Source: Terrabacter sp. Root85 (lineage in GTDB: Bacteria; Actinomycetota; Actinomycetes; Actinomycetales; Dermatophilaceae). From it: a DNA stretch of 64,000 bases. Below the pieces are notes generated by a model. It saw only the letters and a program-made list of their open reading frames with translations. It had not been told where the DNA came from and did no database searches. Both the position numbers and the translations under genes were made by a program. The stretch's first letter is position 1. Each line of letters opens with the position of its first letter. Below, piece by piece: positions 35,904 to 45,558 of this stretch. The stretch is from contig NZ_LMIW01000008.1 in the NCBI RefSeq assembly GCF_001429185.1, positions 496,001-560,000 of the forward strand, written 5' to 3'.

Positions 35904-36734
35904 TCAGGCCTCGAGGAGCTTGCGGCGCAGGCGCTCCGTGTCGGCCGCCGTCCAGCCCTGGGAGTCGAGCCAGCCCAGCGGGCCGCCGTAGCGCTCGTCG
36001 AGCGTGGCGAGCAGCAGGCGCATCGTGTCGGTGGTCGGCGACTGCTGCGCCACCGTCTTGTCCTTGAGGTTCGCGGCGTACGCCTCCTTGGCGCGCAGCC
36101 GGTCCATGATCGCGGCGACGCGCTCGGCCGACGCCGCGTAGTCGGCCACGACGAGGTCGTCGGGCACGCCCACGACCTTGAGCGCGAGTCCCACGACCGT
36201 GCCGGTGCGGTCCTTGCCGGCGGCGCAGTGCACGATGGCCGCGCCCTGGCTGGAGGCGATGGCATGCAGCGCCGCGACCACCGAGTCGGGGCGGCTCGCG
36301 AGGTAGCTGAGGTAGTGCTCCGACCAGAACTGGTCGTGGCTCGGGCGGTGGCCGCCGTTGCGCTCGGCGGCGTCGGCCGCCGCGGCGTCGCGGCGCTCAT
36401 CGGTCTCCCAGGGGAGAGCGCGCTCCGCGGCCGGGATGCCCGACTCGGTCGTGTCCTCGCGGTAGAGCGTGTGGTGGTGGTGTCGTATGCCGTCCAGCGC
36501 GCGGAGCGGGCCGTCGCCCTCCTTGGCGACCTCGACGTCGGTGCGCAGGTCCACGACGTCACTGACGCCGTAGCGGTTGACGAGGGCGTCGACGGAGCCG
36601 GGGGTGAGGTCCTGGAGGTTGTCGGAGCGCAGCAGCCGGCGCGGTCGGACGGTGTCGCCACCGGCTGTCACCATGCCTCCCAGGTCACGCATGTTGACGA
36701 CGCCGTCGAGCTCGATCCAGTTGGGGCTGTACAC
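35904..36734 (-). CDS. Tyrosine/dual-specificity phosphatase, actinobacterial PtpB-like
   Basis: 276 residues from a GTG. The P-loop HCAAGKDRTG (C-x5-R) near residue 168 is the catalytic cysteine and arginine. The N-terminal NWIELDGVVNMRDLGGMVTAGGDTVRPRRLLRSDNL is characteristic of the Y_phosphatase3 family that contains the lipid/protein phosphatase PtpB. The middle part has a long insertion and a His run (RHHHHTLYRED). TATGGT lies six bases before the GTG, supporting this start over upstream in-frame codons. Substrate unknown. Divergent from an MFS gene. Confidence 0.87.
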   Translation of the reverse strand: MYSPNWIELDGVVNMRDLGGMVTAGGDTVRPRRLLRSDNLQDLTPGSVDALVNRYGVSDVVDLRTDVEVAKEGDGPLRALDGIRHHHHTLYREDTTESGIPAAERALPWETDERRDAAAADAAERNGGHRPSHDQFWSEHYLSYLASRPDSVVAALHAIASSQGAAIVHCAAGKDRTGTVVGLALKVVGVPDDLVVADYAASAERVAAIMDRLRAKEAYAANLKDKTVAQQSPTTDTMRLLLATLDERYGGPLGWLDSQGWTAADTERLRRKLLEA

Positions 36735-36740
36735 CCCAGC

Positions 36741-36746
36741 ACCATA
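36741..36746 (-). promoter_or_regulatory. Predicted -10 element of a leaderless transcript (phosphatase)
   Basis: TATGGT on the minus strand is six bases before the GTG at 36734. Confidence 0.5.
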
Positions 36747-36792
36747 TGCGACGGTCGATAACGACTTGCACCGATGTGCCCACCGCCAGATA

Positions 36793-36806
36793 TCTTGACG
36801 TCGAGA
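36793..36806. promoter_or_regulatory. Operator-like palindrome upstream of the MFS gene
   Basis: TCTTGACGTCGAGA is a near-perfect 14-base palindrome (one mismatched pair), set in an AT-richer stretch (GATATCTTGACG...). It lies 24 bases before the MFS ATG. Sites of this kind are bound by MarR- and PadR-like regulators; none is encoded nearby. Confidence 0.55.
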
Positions 36807-36830
36807 GAAATGTGGGACGAGGAGAGTGTC

Positions 36831-38081
36831 ATGACGTCGACGACGACCCAACCGCTGACCCGGCGGGGCATCCCGGTGGACCGCGACCTGCGCATCCTCG
36901 CGCTGGGGTCGTTCGCCAACCGGTTCGGCGCCGGCGCCGTCCTCACGACGAGCGCCCTCTACTTCACCCGCCAGGTCGGCTTCAGCGCCACCGAGGTGGC
37001 GCTCGCGATGTCGGTGTCGGCGGTGGTCGGCATCGTCGTCCAGGTGCCGGCCGGGCACCTCGGCGACACGCGCGGCCCGCGCCGGGTGCTCACGGCGTTC
37101 ATGGTCGGCGCGGCCGTCTTCAGCGCGCCGCCGGTCCTGGCCACGACCCCGTCGATGCTGGCGCTCCTGCTCGGCGTCCTCGCGTTCTTCGAACGGGGTG
37201 CGGGCGCGGTCAACCAGGGCGTCATCGCCCAGCTCGCCACCGGTGGTCGGGGAGTGCTCTTCAAGGCCTACCTCCGGGCCGTCACGAACACGGCGCTCGG
37301 CCTAGGGTCGGTCTTCGGTGGTGCGGCGCTCATCATCGACGAGCGGTGGGCCTACGTCACCGTCTTCGTCCTCAACGCCGTCTTCACGGGGTTCGCCGCC
37401 TGGAACTCGACGCGGCTGCCCGACATCGCCCCGCACGCGCGTGCCGTCGGCGAGCCGCGGCTCGCGGTCATCCGCGACTGGCCCTACGTCGTCATCACCG
37501 TCATCACCGGGCTCTTCTCCCTCCACTTCTTCGTCATGGAGCTCGGCCTCGCGCTCTACGTCTCGGCCCACACGGCCGCGCCCACGGTCATGGTGGCCGT
37601 CCTGCTCGTCATCAACACCGCAGCCGTCGCGCTCTTCCAGGTCCGGCTGTCACGTCGCGCCGACTCCGTCGTGGCCGGCGCCCGGGCGCTCGTGCGTGGG
37701 GCGTGGTGGATCGCCGGAGGCTTCGCGATCGTCGCCCTCGCCGACAGGGGGTCGACGTGGCTCGCCGTCGCCGCCCTGGTCGCCGGCTCCCTCGTGCACG
37801 TCGTCGGCGAGATGATCGGCTCGGGTGGGCAGTGGGGACTGCAGATGGGCCTCGCGCCGCACGAGCGGCAGGGTCAGTACCAAGGCTTCGCCGGCCTCGG
37901 GTTCAGCGTCCTCGCGGTCGTTGCGCCGCCGGTCGTCACCTACCTCTGTGTCGACCTCGGCGAGACCGGCTGGCTGGTCCTCGCGGCCTTCATGGTCGTC
38001 ATCGCGCTCGTGTCGGTGCCCGCGGCCCGCTGGGCGCTGGCCTCCCGGGGCCGCTACGGCGTCACGACGCACTCGGGCTGA
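36831..38081 (+). CDS. MFS transporter
   Basis: 416 residues, twelve hydrophobic segments. The helix 2-3 loop signature is AGHLGDTRGPRRVLTAF, close to the MFS G-x3-D-R/K-x-G-R-R/K motif. FANRFGAGAVLTTSALYFTRQVGFSATEVALAM at the start and GQYQGFAGLGFSVLAVVAPPVVTYL near the end resemble a group of actinobacterial multidrug-type transporters. GAGGAGAG precedes the ATG. Divergent from the phosphatase gene, with an operator-like palindrome in between. Substrate unknown. Confidence 0.88.
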   Translation: MTSTTTQPLTRRGIPVDRDLRILALGSFANRFGAGAVLTTSALYFTRQVGFSATEVALAMSVSAVVGIVVQVPAGHLGDTRGPRRVLTAFMVGAAVFSAPPVLATTPSMLALLLGVLAFFERGAGAVNQGVIAQLATGGRGVLFKAYLRAVTNTALGLGSVFGGAALIIDERWAYVTVFVLNAVFTGFAAWNSTRLPDIAPHARAVGEPRLAVIRDWPYVVITVITGLFSLHFFVMELGLALYVSAHTAAPTVMVAVLLVINTAAVALFQVRLSRRADSVVAGARALVRGAWWIAGGFAIVALADRGSTWLAVAALVAGSLVHVVGEMIGSGGQWGLQMGLAPHERQGQYQGFAGLGFSVLAVVAPPVVTYLCVDLGETGWLVLAAFMVVIALVSVPAARWALASRGRYGVTTHSG

Positions 38082-38147
38082 GCGCGGCCTGTGAGCTCTC
38101 CGGCAACCGTCCCGTCCTGACGCTCCCGGTGGCGAGGGCGTGCTTGG

Positions 38148-40082
38148 ATGTCCCCTGTGCCAGCCACGCGACCCACGGACGGTGATGCCGCCGACCCCGC
38201 CGTGGGGGAGCCGGCGGTGCACCCGGCGAGCGAGCTGGTCCGGCGCGCCGACCAGCAGCGGTGGGCCGACGTGCGGCCGCACCTCGCCGCCATGGAGGTC
38301 GTCGTCGACGCCCTGCAGGGGCGCACGGACAGCGCCGTGCTCGTCGTGGGCGGCCCTGACGCCGCACCGTGGTCGACCATCCTCGCGGGCCAGTGGCCGG
38401 GCCTGCGCGTGTCGACGGTGCAGCTGCCCGACAACGCCTCGACGACGCATGCGCGGCTCACCGTCGAAGGACCCTTCGACCTCGTCGTCGACGCGTCCGA
38501 CGAGGACGGCAACGACCAGGCACTGCTCTTCCAGCGGGTCTTCATGCACCTGCGCCGGGGCGGCGAGTACGTCGCCCGCCGGCTCGTCCCGCACCCGGTC
38601 GAGGACTCCGCCGCCACTCCGGGCCCGGAGGCTCTGCTCCTGCAGCGTCTCTCCGCGTCGCTGACGGCATCGGACGGCGGCACCCGGATCGCGGTCGACG
38701 ACGCCCTGCCCAACGAGAACCTGCCGCCCGAGGCTGCCTATGCCGGCGACCTGTGGGGCCTCGTGGCCGCAGCGCTGGAGGCACGCACCCGCGACTTCCA
38801 CGACGACCGGGTCGAGGCGCCTTCCTACCGGGACGTCGAGGGGCTCGGGCGCTCGCTCGAGCAGGTCCACGTCCACAGCAAGGTGCTCCGGGTCGTCAAC
38901 GGCGTGCGCGTCGCCCCGAAGCTGCGCGAGGAGGAGGTCGACGCCGTCCTCGCAGGGCGGCCGGAGCTCGGGGAGCGGCTCGATGCCCTGCCGCCGGTGA
39001 CGTGGACCGCGACGTGCGCCTACGACGTCAACCGGGAGGCCGACCCCTACGTCCAGTCCCGCCTCGCCGTACCCGAGATGGTCCTGCGGCGCTACGACGC
39101 CCCGACGTGCTCGCGCGGGCAGATCGTGACGCGAGACGACATCCTCTTTCCCGAGACGTTCCGCCAGAGCTGGATGGAACGGATCGCCAACGTCTACGTC
39201 GTCGAGGGCGCGCCCCGGTTCGGGACGGTGCGGCGGGACATCAGCGCCCCCGACGAGCTGCCCGGTGCCTGGTTCCACCTCGACTCCGAGTGGCCGGGGC
39301 ACTTCGGTCACCTCATGACCGAGCAGCTGAGCCGGATGTGGGCCTGGGAGCGGGTCCGCGAGCTCGAACCCGACGTCAAGGTGCTCCTGACGCTCCAGCA
39401 CGACCGGGAGCCGGCCGTCCTCGCGCCCTTCGAGATCGACATCCTCGGTGCGTTCGGGATCACGCCCGACGACATCCACGTCTTCACGGCCCCCTGCCGA
39501 CCCGAGCGGCTCTACACCTCGACGGGCATGTTCTCGCTGCCGCGCTTCGTCCACCCCTCCATGGCGGCCATCTGGGACCGCGTCGGGGACCACGTCGTCG
39601 CCTCGGCCGAGAAGCGCGAGCGCCCTCGCCGGATCTTCGTCTCCCGTCGGCCCTCCCTCAAGCGCTCGTGCCACAACGTCGCCGAGGTGGAGGCGTTCTT
39701 CGTCGATCGAGGCTTCGAGGTCGTCCACCCCGAGGACCACCCGCTCGCCGAGCAGGTGGCCCTCTTCCGCGCCGCCGGGACGATCGCAGGCTTCGCCGGC
39801 AGCGGCCTCTTCTCGCTGGCCTTCTGCCGGACGCCCAAGCGCGTCTTCGCGCTCGGACCCGATGCCTACACGGCCCGCAACGAGTACCTCATCTCGGCCC
39901 TGCGCGGTCACGACCTCACGGCGGTGCGCAGCCGGTCGGACCTCGAGCACCCCGAGGGCTCATGGACCCAGCAGGCGTTCGCGTCGAGCTTCACCTTCGA
40001 CCTCGACGACGAGGGTCGCTTCCTCGCCGAGCGGCTCGACCGCGCAGACTCCCTCGGGCCGCTGTCCCGACGGCGCGGCTGA
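38148..40082 (+). CDS. GT61-family glycosyltransferase with an N-terminal Rossmann-like domain
   Basis: 644 residues. The C-terminal 340 match the DUF563/GT61 pattern: WPGHFGHLMTEQLSRMWAWERV (the GHF-GH box), LLTLQHDREPAVLAPFEIDILGAFGI, RRIFVSRRPSLKRSCHNVAEVEAFFVDRGFEVVHPE and TIAGFAGSGLFSLAFCRTPKRVFAL. Such enzymes transfer sugars such as xylose or GlcNAc to glycans or proteins. The first 200 residues have a methyltransferase-like layout (SAVLVVGGPDAAPW, then PFDLVVDASDEDGNDQALLFQRVFMHLRRGGEYVARRLVP) but no canonical glycine-rich SAM motif. There is no signal peptide. Acceptor unknown. Confidence 0.82.
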   Translation: MSPVPATRPTDGDAADPAVGEPAVHPASELVRRADQQRWADVRPHLAAMEVVVDALQGRTDSAVLVVGGPDAAPWSTILAGQWPGLRVSTVQLPDNASTTHARLTVEGPFDLVVDASDEDGNDQALLFQRVFMHLRRGGEYVARRLVPHPVEDSAATPGPEALLLQRLSASLTASDGGTRIAVDDALPNENLPPEAAYAGDLWGLVAAALEARTRDFHDDRVEAPSYRDVEGLGRSLEQVHVHSKVLRVVNGVRVAPKLREEEVDAVLAGRPELGERLDALPPVTWTATCAYDVNREADPYVQSRLAVPEMVLRRYDAPTCSRGQIVTRDDILFPETFRQSWMERIANVYVVEGAPRFGTVRRDISAPDELPGAWFHLDSEWPGHFGHLMTEQLSRMWAWERVRELEPDVKVLLTLQHDREPAVLAPFEIDILGAFGITPDDIHVFTAPCRPERLYTSTGMFSLPRFVHPSMAAIWDRVGDHVVASAEKRERPRRIFVSRRPSLKRSCHNVAEVEAFFVDRGFEVVHPEDHPLAEQVALFRAAGTIAGFAGSGLFSLAFCRTPKRVFALGPDAYTARNEYLISALRGHDLTAVRSRSDLEHPEGSWTQQAFASSFTFDLDDEGRFLAERLDRADSLGPLSRRRG

Positions 40083-40088
40083 GGGAGT

Positions 40089-40814
40089 TCAACCGGCGTG
40101 CACTCCGACGGAGAGCACGCTGATCGAGGTGAAGGGGGGCCCGTCCGACCGGAAGTCCTCGCCGCCGAGCCCCGCGATGTGCTGCACGACCTCCTGCCCC
40201 GACGTCACCCTGCCGATGAGGGAGTAGACCGGTGCCCCGGCCGGCACCGTGAAGTCGCGGTGGACGACGAAGAACTCACCGGCGGTCCCGGGGAAGCCGT
40301 CCCCCCGGGCCAGCCCGACGTCGCCGACCCGGTAGGTCCGATCCGCGGGCACGTTCTCGAGAGGCAGGTCGTAGCCGGGCTCGGCCGTGCTGCGTCCTGA
40401 CGGGTCACCGCACTGGAGAAAGGCGGTCGGCGCCGGGTCCGTGGTGAGCCGGTGGCAGACGCTGTCGGTCCAGTAGCCCGCCCGGGCCAGCGTGACGAAC
40501 GATGCGACGCTCCTGGGGGCGCGCCTCCCGTCGAGGCGGAACGTCAGGTCGCCACACGTCGAGCGGACGTCGGCGATCCAGCTCGAGCCCGCTGCCACGG
40601 ACGCGTCCGGAGCTGCCGTGAAGGTCGGGAACGCCGAGGGCGGTAGCGGGGGAGCCGTGCACGAGACGCCGTCCGCGGCGGGCCCGGATGCCGGCTCCCC
40701 GCCGCGCAGTGCGACGACGGCGACGTACAGCGCGACCGCCAGTGCGGCGACGACCAGCGCGACCGTCGCGAGGAACCGCACGTTCCTGCGTCGCGACGAC
40801 GGCGCCTCGGGCAT
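40089..40814 (-). CDS. Membrane-anchored cyclophilin-type peptidyl-prolyl isomerase
   Basis: 241 residues: a short basic cytoplasmic start (SSRRRNVRF), one signal-anchor helix (LATVALVVAALAVALYVAVVAL), an extracellular linker, and a cyclophilin domain from STCGDLTFRLDGRRAPRSVASFVTLARAGYWTDSVCHRLT to ISVLSVG. The active-site FHR is CHR and QGGD is QCGD here, giving two cysteines that may form a disulfide, a variant seen in secreted actinobacterial cyclophilins. The ATG at 40814 has TACGCT six bases upstream; an in-frame ATG at 40850 was rejected for that reason. Confidence 0.88.
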   Translation of the reverse strand: MPEAPSSRRRNVRFLATVALVVAALAVALYVAVVALRGGEPASGPAADGVSCTAPPLPPSAFPTFTAAPDASVAAGSSWIADVRSTCGDLTFRLDGRRAPRSVASFVTLARAGYWTDSVCHRLTTDPAPTAFLQCGDPSGRSTAEPGYDLPLENVPADRTYRVGDVGLARGDGFPGTAGEFFVVHRDFTVPAGAPVYSLIGRVTSGQEVVQHIAGLGGEDFRSDGPPFTSISVLSVGVHAG

Positions 40815-40820
40815 GGGGGC

Positions 40821-40826
40821 AGCGTA
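40821..40826 (-). promoter_or_regulatory. Predicted -10 element of a leaderless transcript (cyclophilin)
   Basis: TACGCT on the minus strand is six bases before the ATG at 40814 and decides between two possible starts. Confidence 0.5.
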
Positions 40827-40864
40827 CGACCGGCGGAGTGGACGGGACATGCCTTCCGGGCTGG

Positions 40865-40870
40865 GACAAT
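40865..40870 (+). promoter_or_regulatory. Predicted -10 element of a leaderless hemW transcript
   Basis: GACAAT is six bases before the hemW ATG at 40877. The first base departs from TANNNT but positions 2 and 6 fit. Confidence 0.4.
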
Positions 40871-40876
40871 GGACGT

Positions 40877-42112
40877 ATGCCGCCCTCAGCCCTCCCCGAC
40901 GGCGACCCCGCTCCCAGCACGGGTGAGCTGCCCGCCGCGGCCCTGGCCGACCTCCCGGGCACCGACCTCGGCATCTACGTGCACGTGCCGTTCTGCACGG
41001 TCCGCTGCGGCTACTGCGACTTCAACACCTACACGCTGACCGAGCTCGGCGGCCCGGGCGCGAGCATCGGCATCGACACGTACGCCGACGCGGCCCTGCG
41101 AGAGCTCGACCTCGCCCGTTCGGTCCTGGGCGACGAAGCGCCCGCGGTGTCAACGGTGTTCGTCGGTGGTGGCACTCCCACGATGCTGAGGTCCGCCGAC
41201 CTCGTGACGGTGCTGGACGGCATACGCACGCGGTTCGGACTGGCCCCCGACGCGGAGGTCACGACCGAGGCCAACCCCGACTCCGTGACGCCCGACTCGC
41301 TCCGGGAGCTCGCCGAGGGCGGCTTCACGCGCGTCTCCGTCGGGATGCAGTCGGCGGTGCCCCACGTGCTCCGCACGCTCGAGCGCACCCACGACCCCGA
41401 CAACGTCGCGCGAGCCGTCGCCGCCACGAAGGCGGCCGGGATGCAGGTCAGCGTCGATCTCATCTACGGCACGCCGGGGGAGTCGCTCGAGGACTGGCGA
41501 CGCAGCCTCGAGACCGCCGTCGCCCTCGAGCCCGACCACATCTCGGCCTACGCGCTCGTCGTCGAGGACGGCACCAAGCTCGCGGCCCAGGTGCGCCGCG
41601 GGCTCGTGCCCGCGCCGGAGGACGACGACGAGGCCGACAAGTACGAGCTCGCCGACGAGCTGCTCTCCGCCGCCGGGTTCGGGTGGTACGAGGTGAGCAA
41701 CTGGGCGCGCTCGGAGCGGACCCGGTGCCGCCACAACGTCGCCTACTGGTCGGGGACGAACTGGTGGGGCGTCGGGCCGGGCGCCCACAGCCACGTCGGC
41801 GGCCTCCGCTGGTGGAACGTCAAGCACCCCAGTGCGTATGCCGCCCGGCTGGGTGCGGGGGAGTCGCCCGCCCAGGCGCGCGAGATGCTCACCGACGACC
41901 AGCGCTACGACGAGCGTGTGCTGCTCGGCACACGCCTCGTCGAGGGACTGCCGGTCTCCGATCTGCGAGGATCGGGTCGCACCGCCGTGGCCGGCCTCAT
42001 CGCCGACGGACTGCTCGACGGCACGGCCGTCCTGCGGGACTCGCGTCTCGTCCTGACCCGGCGCGGGCGCCTGCTCGCGGACACGGTGGTGCACCGGCTC
42101 CTCGCCTCCTGA
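40877..42112 (+). CDS. hemW: Radical SAM heme chaperone HemW
   Basis: 411 residues. HemW carries heme to target proteins; it was formerly called an oxygen-independent coproporphyrinogen oxidase homologue. The radical SAM motif is C40-T-V-R-C44-G-Y-C47 followed by [27 protein letters not shown] and [21 protein letters not shown] are conserved. The CxxxCxxC is followed by D-F rather than the extra cysteine of true HemN oxidases, which supports HemW. The ATG lies inside one GTATGCCG word. It usually sits between lepA and hrcA, as here. Confidence 0.94.
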   Translation: MPPSALPDGDPAPSTGELPAAALADLPGTDLGIYVHVPFCTVRCGYCDFNTYTLTELGGPGASIGIDTYADAALRELDLARSVLGDEAPAVSTVFVGGGTPTMLRSADLVTVLDGIRTRFGLAPDAEVTTEANPDSVTPDSLRELAEGGFTRVSVGMQSAVPHVLRTLERTHDPDNVARAVAATKAAGMQVSVDLIYGTPGESLEDWRRSLETAVALEPDHISAYALVVEDGTKLAAQVRRGLVPAPEDDDEADKYELADELLSAAGFGWYEVSNWARSERTRCRHNVAYWSGTNWWGVGPGAHSHVGGLRWWNVKHPSAYAARLGAGESPAQAREMLTDDQRYDERVLLGTRLVEGLPVSDLRGSGRTAVAGLIADGLLDGTAVLRDSRLVLTRRGRLLADTVVHRLLAS

Positions 42113-42138
42113 GGAGCCCTCGACGAGGAAGGCCCCCG

Positions 42139-43635
42139 ATGAGCGAGACCCTGTCGACGACCACCGGTGACGCGGCGGACTCCCACGCGAGCCGCGGAGC
42201 GGTGTCCCACGCCGCGGAGGTCGTCGCCGCGGCCCGACGCGCCTTCGACGACGGGGTCACCAAGCCCCGGGAGTGGCGCGTCGCCCAGCTGCGGGCCCTG
42301 CGCTCGCTGCTCGTCGACCACGAGGACGAGCTCGCCGAGGCGCTGCACGCCGACCTCGGCAAGAGCGCCACCGAGGCCTGGGTCACCGAGACCGGCTTCG
42401 TCGTCCGCGAGATCGACCACACGCTGCGACACCTTCGGTCGTGGACCGCCCCGCGCCGCGTGCCGGTGCCGCTCTCGCTCGCACCCGGCCGGGCCAAGGT
42501 CGTGCGGGAGCCGCTCGGTGTCGTCCTCGTCATCGCGCCGTGGAACTACCCGGTCCAGCTGTGCCTCGCCCCGCTCGTGGGCGCGCTCGCCGCCGGCAAC
42601 GCCGTCGTCCTCAAGCCGAGCGAGGTCGCCCCCGCCACCTCGCGGGTGCTCGCACGCCTGTTGCCCCTGAAGCTCGACGCCGCGGCAGTCCACGTCGTCG
42701 AGGGTGCGGTCCCGGAGACGACCGCCCTGCTCGCCGAGCGTTTCGACCACATCTTCTACACCGGCAACGGAGTCGTCGGCCGGGTCGTCCTCGAGGCAGC
42801 CGCCCGTCACCTGACGCCGGTGACGCTCGAGCTCGGGGGCAAGTCCCCGGCCTACGTGGCCGACGATGCCGACCTCGAGGTGACCGCCCGGCGGCTCGTC
42901 TGGGGCAAGTTCACCAATGCCGGCCAGACGTGCGTGGCGCCCGACTACGTGCTCGCGAGCCGCTCGACGCTCGATGCCCTCAAACCCCTTCTCAGGCAAG
43001 CGATCCGAGAGGCGTTCGGTGACGACCCGTCGGCATCGGCCGACTACGGCCGGATCGTCAACGCGCGCCACTTCGAGCGGCTCACCGCTCTCGTCGACCC
43101 GGCCAGGGTCGTTGCCGGCGGTCGGTCCGACGCGTCCACGCGCTACCTCGAGCCGACTCTGGTCGAGGTCGACGACGCGGACGACCCGCGTGAGCTCGTC
43201 ATGCGTGAGGAGATCTTCGGGCCCGTCCTGCCTCTCGTCGCCGTCGACGGGCTCGACGCGGCGATCGACGTCGTCAACCGCCGTGACAAGCCGCTGGCGC
43301 TCTACGTCTTCACGAGCTCCGACGAGGTGCGTCAGCGCTTCGTGCGCGACACCTCGTCCGGCGCGCTCGGCTTCAACATCCCCCTCGCGCACCTCGCCGT
43401 CCCCGGCCTGCCCTTCGGTGGGGTGGGGCCCAGCGGCATGGGCGCGTACCACGGCGAGCGGTCCGTCGCGCTCTTCTCGCACGACAAGGCCGTGCTCACG
43501 CTGCCCGCCAGGCCCGACACCACGGTCTGGGTGCGACCGCCCTTCACCTCGCTCAAGGAGCAGGTCATCGCCCGCCTCGCCGTCCCCGGCCGCCGGCGAC
43601 GCGGGGACCGCTCGGAGCCGCAGCAGCACAAATGA
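42139..43635 (+). CDS. Aldehyde dehydrogenase, class 3-like
   Basis: 498 residues. NAD(P)-dependent oxidation of an aldehyde. The cofactor-binding [30 protein letters not shown], the catalytic Glu in TLELGGKSP (about 230) and the catalytic Cys in [11 protein letters not shown] (about 264) are all present. The overall pattern, ending [25 protein letters not shown], matches the class 3 (ALDH3, coniferyl/fatty aldehyde) group. GAAGG precedes the ATG. The C-terminal 30 residues are basic (RRRRGDRS). Substrate unknown. Confidence 0.9.
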   Translation: MSETLSTTTGDAADSHASRGAVSHAAEVVAAARRAFDDGVTKPREWRVAQLRALRSLLVDHEDELAEALHADLGKSATEAWVTETGFVVREIDHTLRHLRSWTAPRRVPVPLSLAPGRAKVVREPLGVVLVIAPWNYPVQLCLAPLVGALAAGNAVVLKPSEVAPATSRVLARLLPLKLDAAAVHVVEGAVPETTALLAERFDHIFYTGNGVVGRVVLEAAARHLTPVTLELGGKSPAYVADDADLEVTARRLVWGKFTNAGQTCVAPDYVLASRSTLDALKPLLRQAIREAFGDDPSASADYGRIVNARHFERLTALVDPARVVAGGRSDASTRYLEPTLVEVDDADDPRELVMREEIFGPVLPLVAVDGLDAAIDVVNRRDKPLALYVFTSSDEVRQRFVRDTSSGALGFNIPLAHLAVPGLPFGGVGPSGMGAYHGERSVALFSHDKAVLTLPARPDTTVWVRPPFTSLKEQVIARLAVPGRRRRGDRSEPQQHK

Positions 43636-43648
43636 CAGCCGTGTCATT
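43631..43648. terminator. Perfect inverted repeat at the aldehyde dehydrogenase stop codon
   Basis: AATGACA and TGTCATT flank a four-base GCCG loop; the left arm contains the stop codon. It is AT-rich for a terminator here, so an operator for the downstream secreted CHAP protein is equally possible. Confidence 0.45.
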
Positions 43649-43776
43649 AACACAGGAGTGGTCCGAGGTCACGTAGATCTCTCGCGTGTCGCATGGGATT
43701 TCTGGGAAACCAGTGATCGTGTGGTCCGATTGTCCTAGATTGCCGAGAGCACCCACGGCGACCACGGGAGACACCG

Positions 43777-45495
43777 ATGCCACTCGAGCGCGACCCCATG
43801 GCCGAGCCACGTCTCTCCGGGCCCGGCACCGCCGCCGCTCGGGGGTGCCGTCCCGCACGGACGCGCACCGGCGCCGTGCTCCTCGCGCTGGTCGCGCTCC
43901 TGCTCGGCGCCGTCGGGACGGTCGGTCGGGCGGGACCGGCCCGCTCCGCCGAGTGGATCGTGCTGTGCACCGGCTACGACCCGTGCCAGGCGGCCGGCTA
44001 CCCGAACTCGGGCTACAAGGACAACAGCGCCACGAGCTACTGGCGCCAGTCGACGGGGCACAACTGCACGAACTACGTCGCCTACCGCCTCGTGAAGAAC
44101 GGCCTGCCCAACACCAAGCCCGCCACCTTGTCCGGCAACGCCTACAACTGGGGTCCGGCCTTCCCGAGCCAGACCAACGACGACCCTGCCGTCGGCTCGG
44201 TCGCCTGGTGGAACACCTCCTTCTCCTCGACTGGACACGTCGCCTACGTCGAGAAGGTGGTGTCGGCCGACGAGATCCTCGTGTCCGAGGACAACTGGGG
44301 TGGCGACTTCAAGTGGCGCAAGGTCACCCGGGCCGGCGGCAAGTGGCCCAACGGCTTCATCCACCTCAAGGACCAGGGCGCGACGGTCGTCGACACCGAC
44401 GTCTACCGCCCCGTGACCCCCACCCGGCTGCTCGACACCCGCACCGGCCTCGGGGCTCCGGCCGCCAAGGTCGCGGCCGGCACGTCGATCGGCCTGCAGG
44501 TCAGCGGCCGAGGCGGCGTCCCGAGCGGCGGGGTCGGCACCGCGTTCCTCAACGTGACGGTCACCGCGCCCGCCGCGGCCGGCTACCTCACGAGCTACCC
44601 GTCCGGTGTGACCCGGCCCGGCTCCCGCAGCGTCACCTACCCGGCCGCCGGCACGATCAGCGAGCTCGTCCCGGCCCGGCTCGGCACCGACGGCAAGGTC
44701 CGGCTCTACACCTCGGCGGCGGCGCACCTCGTCGCGGAGGTCGTCGGGTGGTACCCCACGACGGGGCACCTCGTCTCCGTCACGCCGGCCCGTGTCCTCG
44801 ACACGCGCACCGGTCTCGGCACCGCCCAGGTGCGCGTGCCCGCGAACGGCAGCGTCGACCTGCCGGTGGCCGGCGCCGGCATCGTCCCGAGCACGGGGGC
44901 GTCGGCCGTCGTCCTCGCCGTCTCGGCGGCCGCGCCCAGCGCGGGCGGCTGGCTGACGGCATACCCGACGGGGACGACCCGGCCGACGACCGCGCACGTG
45001 CGCTACGACGCGGACGCCGCCATGACGGGCGTCGTCGTGTCGCGGATCGGCACCGGCGGCAAGGTGACCATCCAGTCCACGGCCGAGACCGACCTGCTCG
45101 TCGACGTGGTCGGCTGGTTCAGGACGGGCGGTGACCACGTCGCGCTCGCCCCGTCACGAGTGCTCGACACGCGCATCGGGCTCGGTGCCCCGACGGGGCG
45201 CGTCGCGGCGGGCTCGACCGTCTCGGTGCCCGTCCTCGGCCGGGCCGGGGTGCCCACCGTCGGGGTGGCGGCCGTGTCGATCACCCTGACGCCCATCGCG
45301 CCGACGGCGACGACCGCCGTGACGGCGTACGCCTCGGGCACGACCCGACCGACCCCCGCGAACGTCACCGTGGCCTCGGGCCGCGCCCGGGTCAACGCCG
45401 TCGTCGTCCCCGTCGGCGCCGACGGGGCGATCACGGTGCACACGAGCGCGGCGTCCTACCTCGTCGTCGACGTCCAGGGCTACCTCAAGAAGTGA
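43777..45495 (+). CDS. Secreted CHAP-domain protein with three C-terminal RVLDTR repeats
   Basis: 572 residues. A basic start and hydrophobic helix (TGAVLLALVALLLGAVGTVGRAG, about 31-53) form an export signal. The CHAP domain (about 60-200) has catalytic C97 in GHNCTNYVAYRL, H154 in STGHVAYVEK and N173 in VSEDNWGG, as in peptidoglycan amidases/endopeptidases. Three repeats of about 120 residues follow (starting near 213, 338 and 458), each opening with P-x-R-[LV]-L-D-T-R-x-G-L-G and ending V-x-V-x-G-[WY]. They are beta-rich and probably surface-binding. GGGAG precedes the ATG. A cell-wall hydrolase role is likely; the repeat ligand is unknown. Confidence 0.82.
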   Translation: MPLERDPMAEPRLSGPGTAAARGCRPARTRTGAVLLALVALLLGAVGTVGRAGPARSAEWIVLCTGYDPCQAAGYPNSGYKDNSATSYWRQSTGHNCTNYVAYRLVKNGLPNTKPATLSGNAYNWGPAFPSQTNDDPAVGSVAWWNTSFSSTGHVAYVEKVVSADEILVSEDNWGGDFKWRKVTRAGGKWPNGFIHLKDQGATVVDTDVYRPVTPTRLLDTRTGLGAPAAKVAAGTSIGLQVSGRGGVPSGGVGTAFLNVTVTAPAAAGYLTSYPSGVTRPGSRSVTYPAAGTISELVPARLGTDGKVRLYTSAAAHLVAEVVGWYPTTGHLVSVTPARVLDTRTGLGTAQVRVPANGSVDLPVAGAGIVPSTGASAVVLAVSAAAPSAGGWLTAYPTGTTRPTTAHVRYDADAAMTGVVVSRIGTGGKVTIQSTAETDLLVDVVGWFRTGGDHVALAPSRVLDTRIGLGAPTGRVAAGSTVSVPVLGRAGVPTVGVAAVSITLTPIAPTATTAVTAYASGTTRPTPANVTVASGRARVNAVVVPVGADGAITVHTSAASYLVVDVQGYLKK

Positions 45496-45558
45496 CCTGG
45501 GGGACCTGGGCGACCTGGGCGCCCTGCCCGCCACGGCGTCCCGGGCGCCCGTCGCCCC

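Noticed and set aside
43636-43776. A c-di-AMP (ydaO-type) riboswitch before the CHAP protein
   Set aside because: Such riboswitches often precede actinobacterial wall hydrolases, but I could not find the conserved core in these 141 bases.
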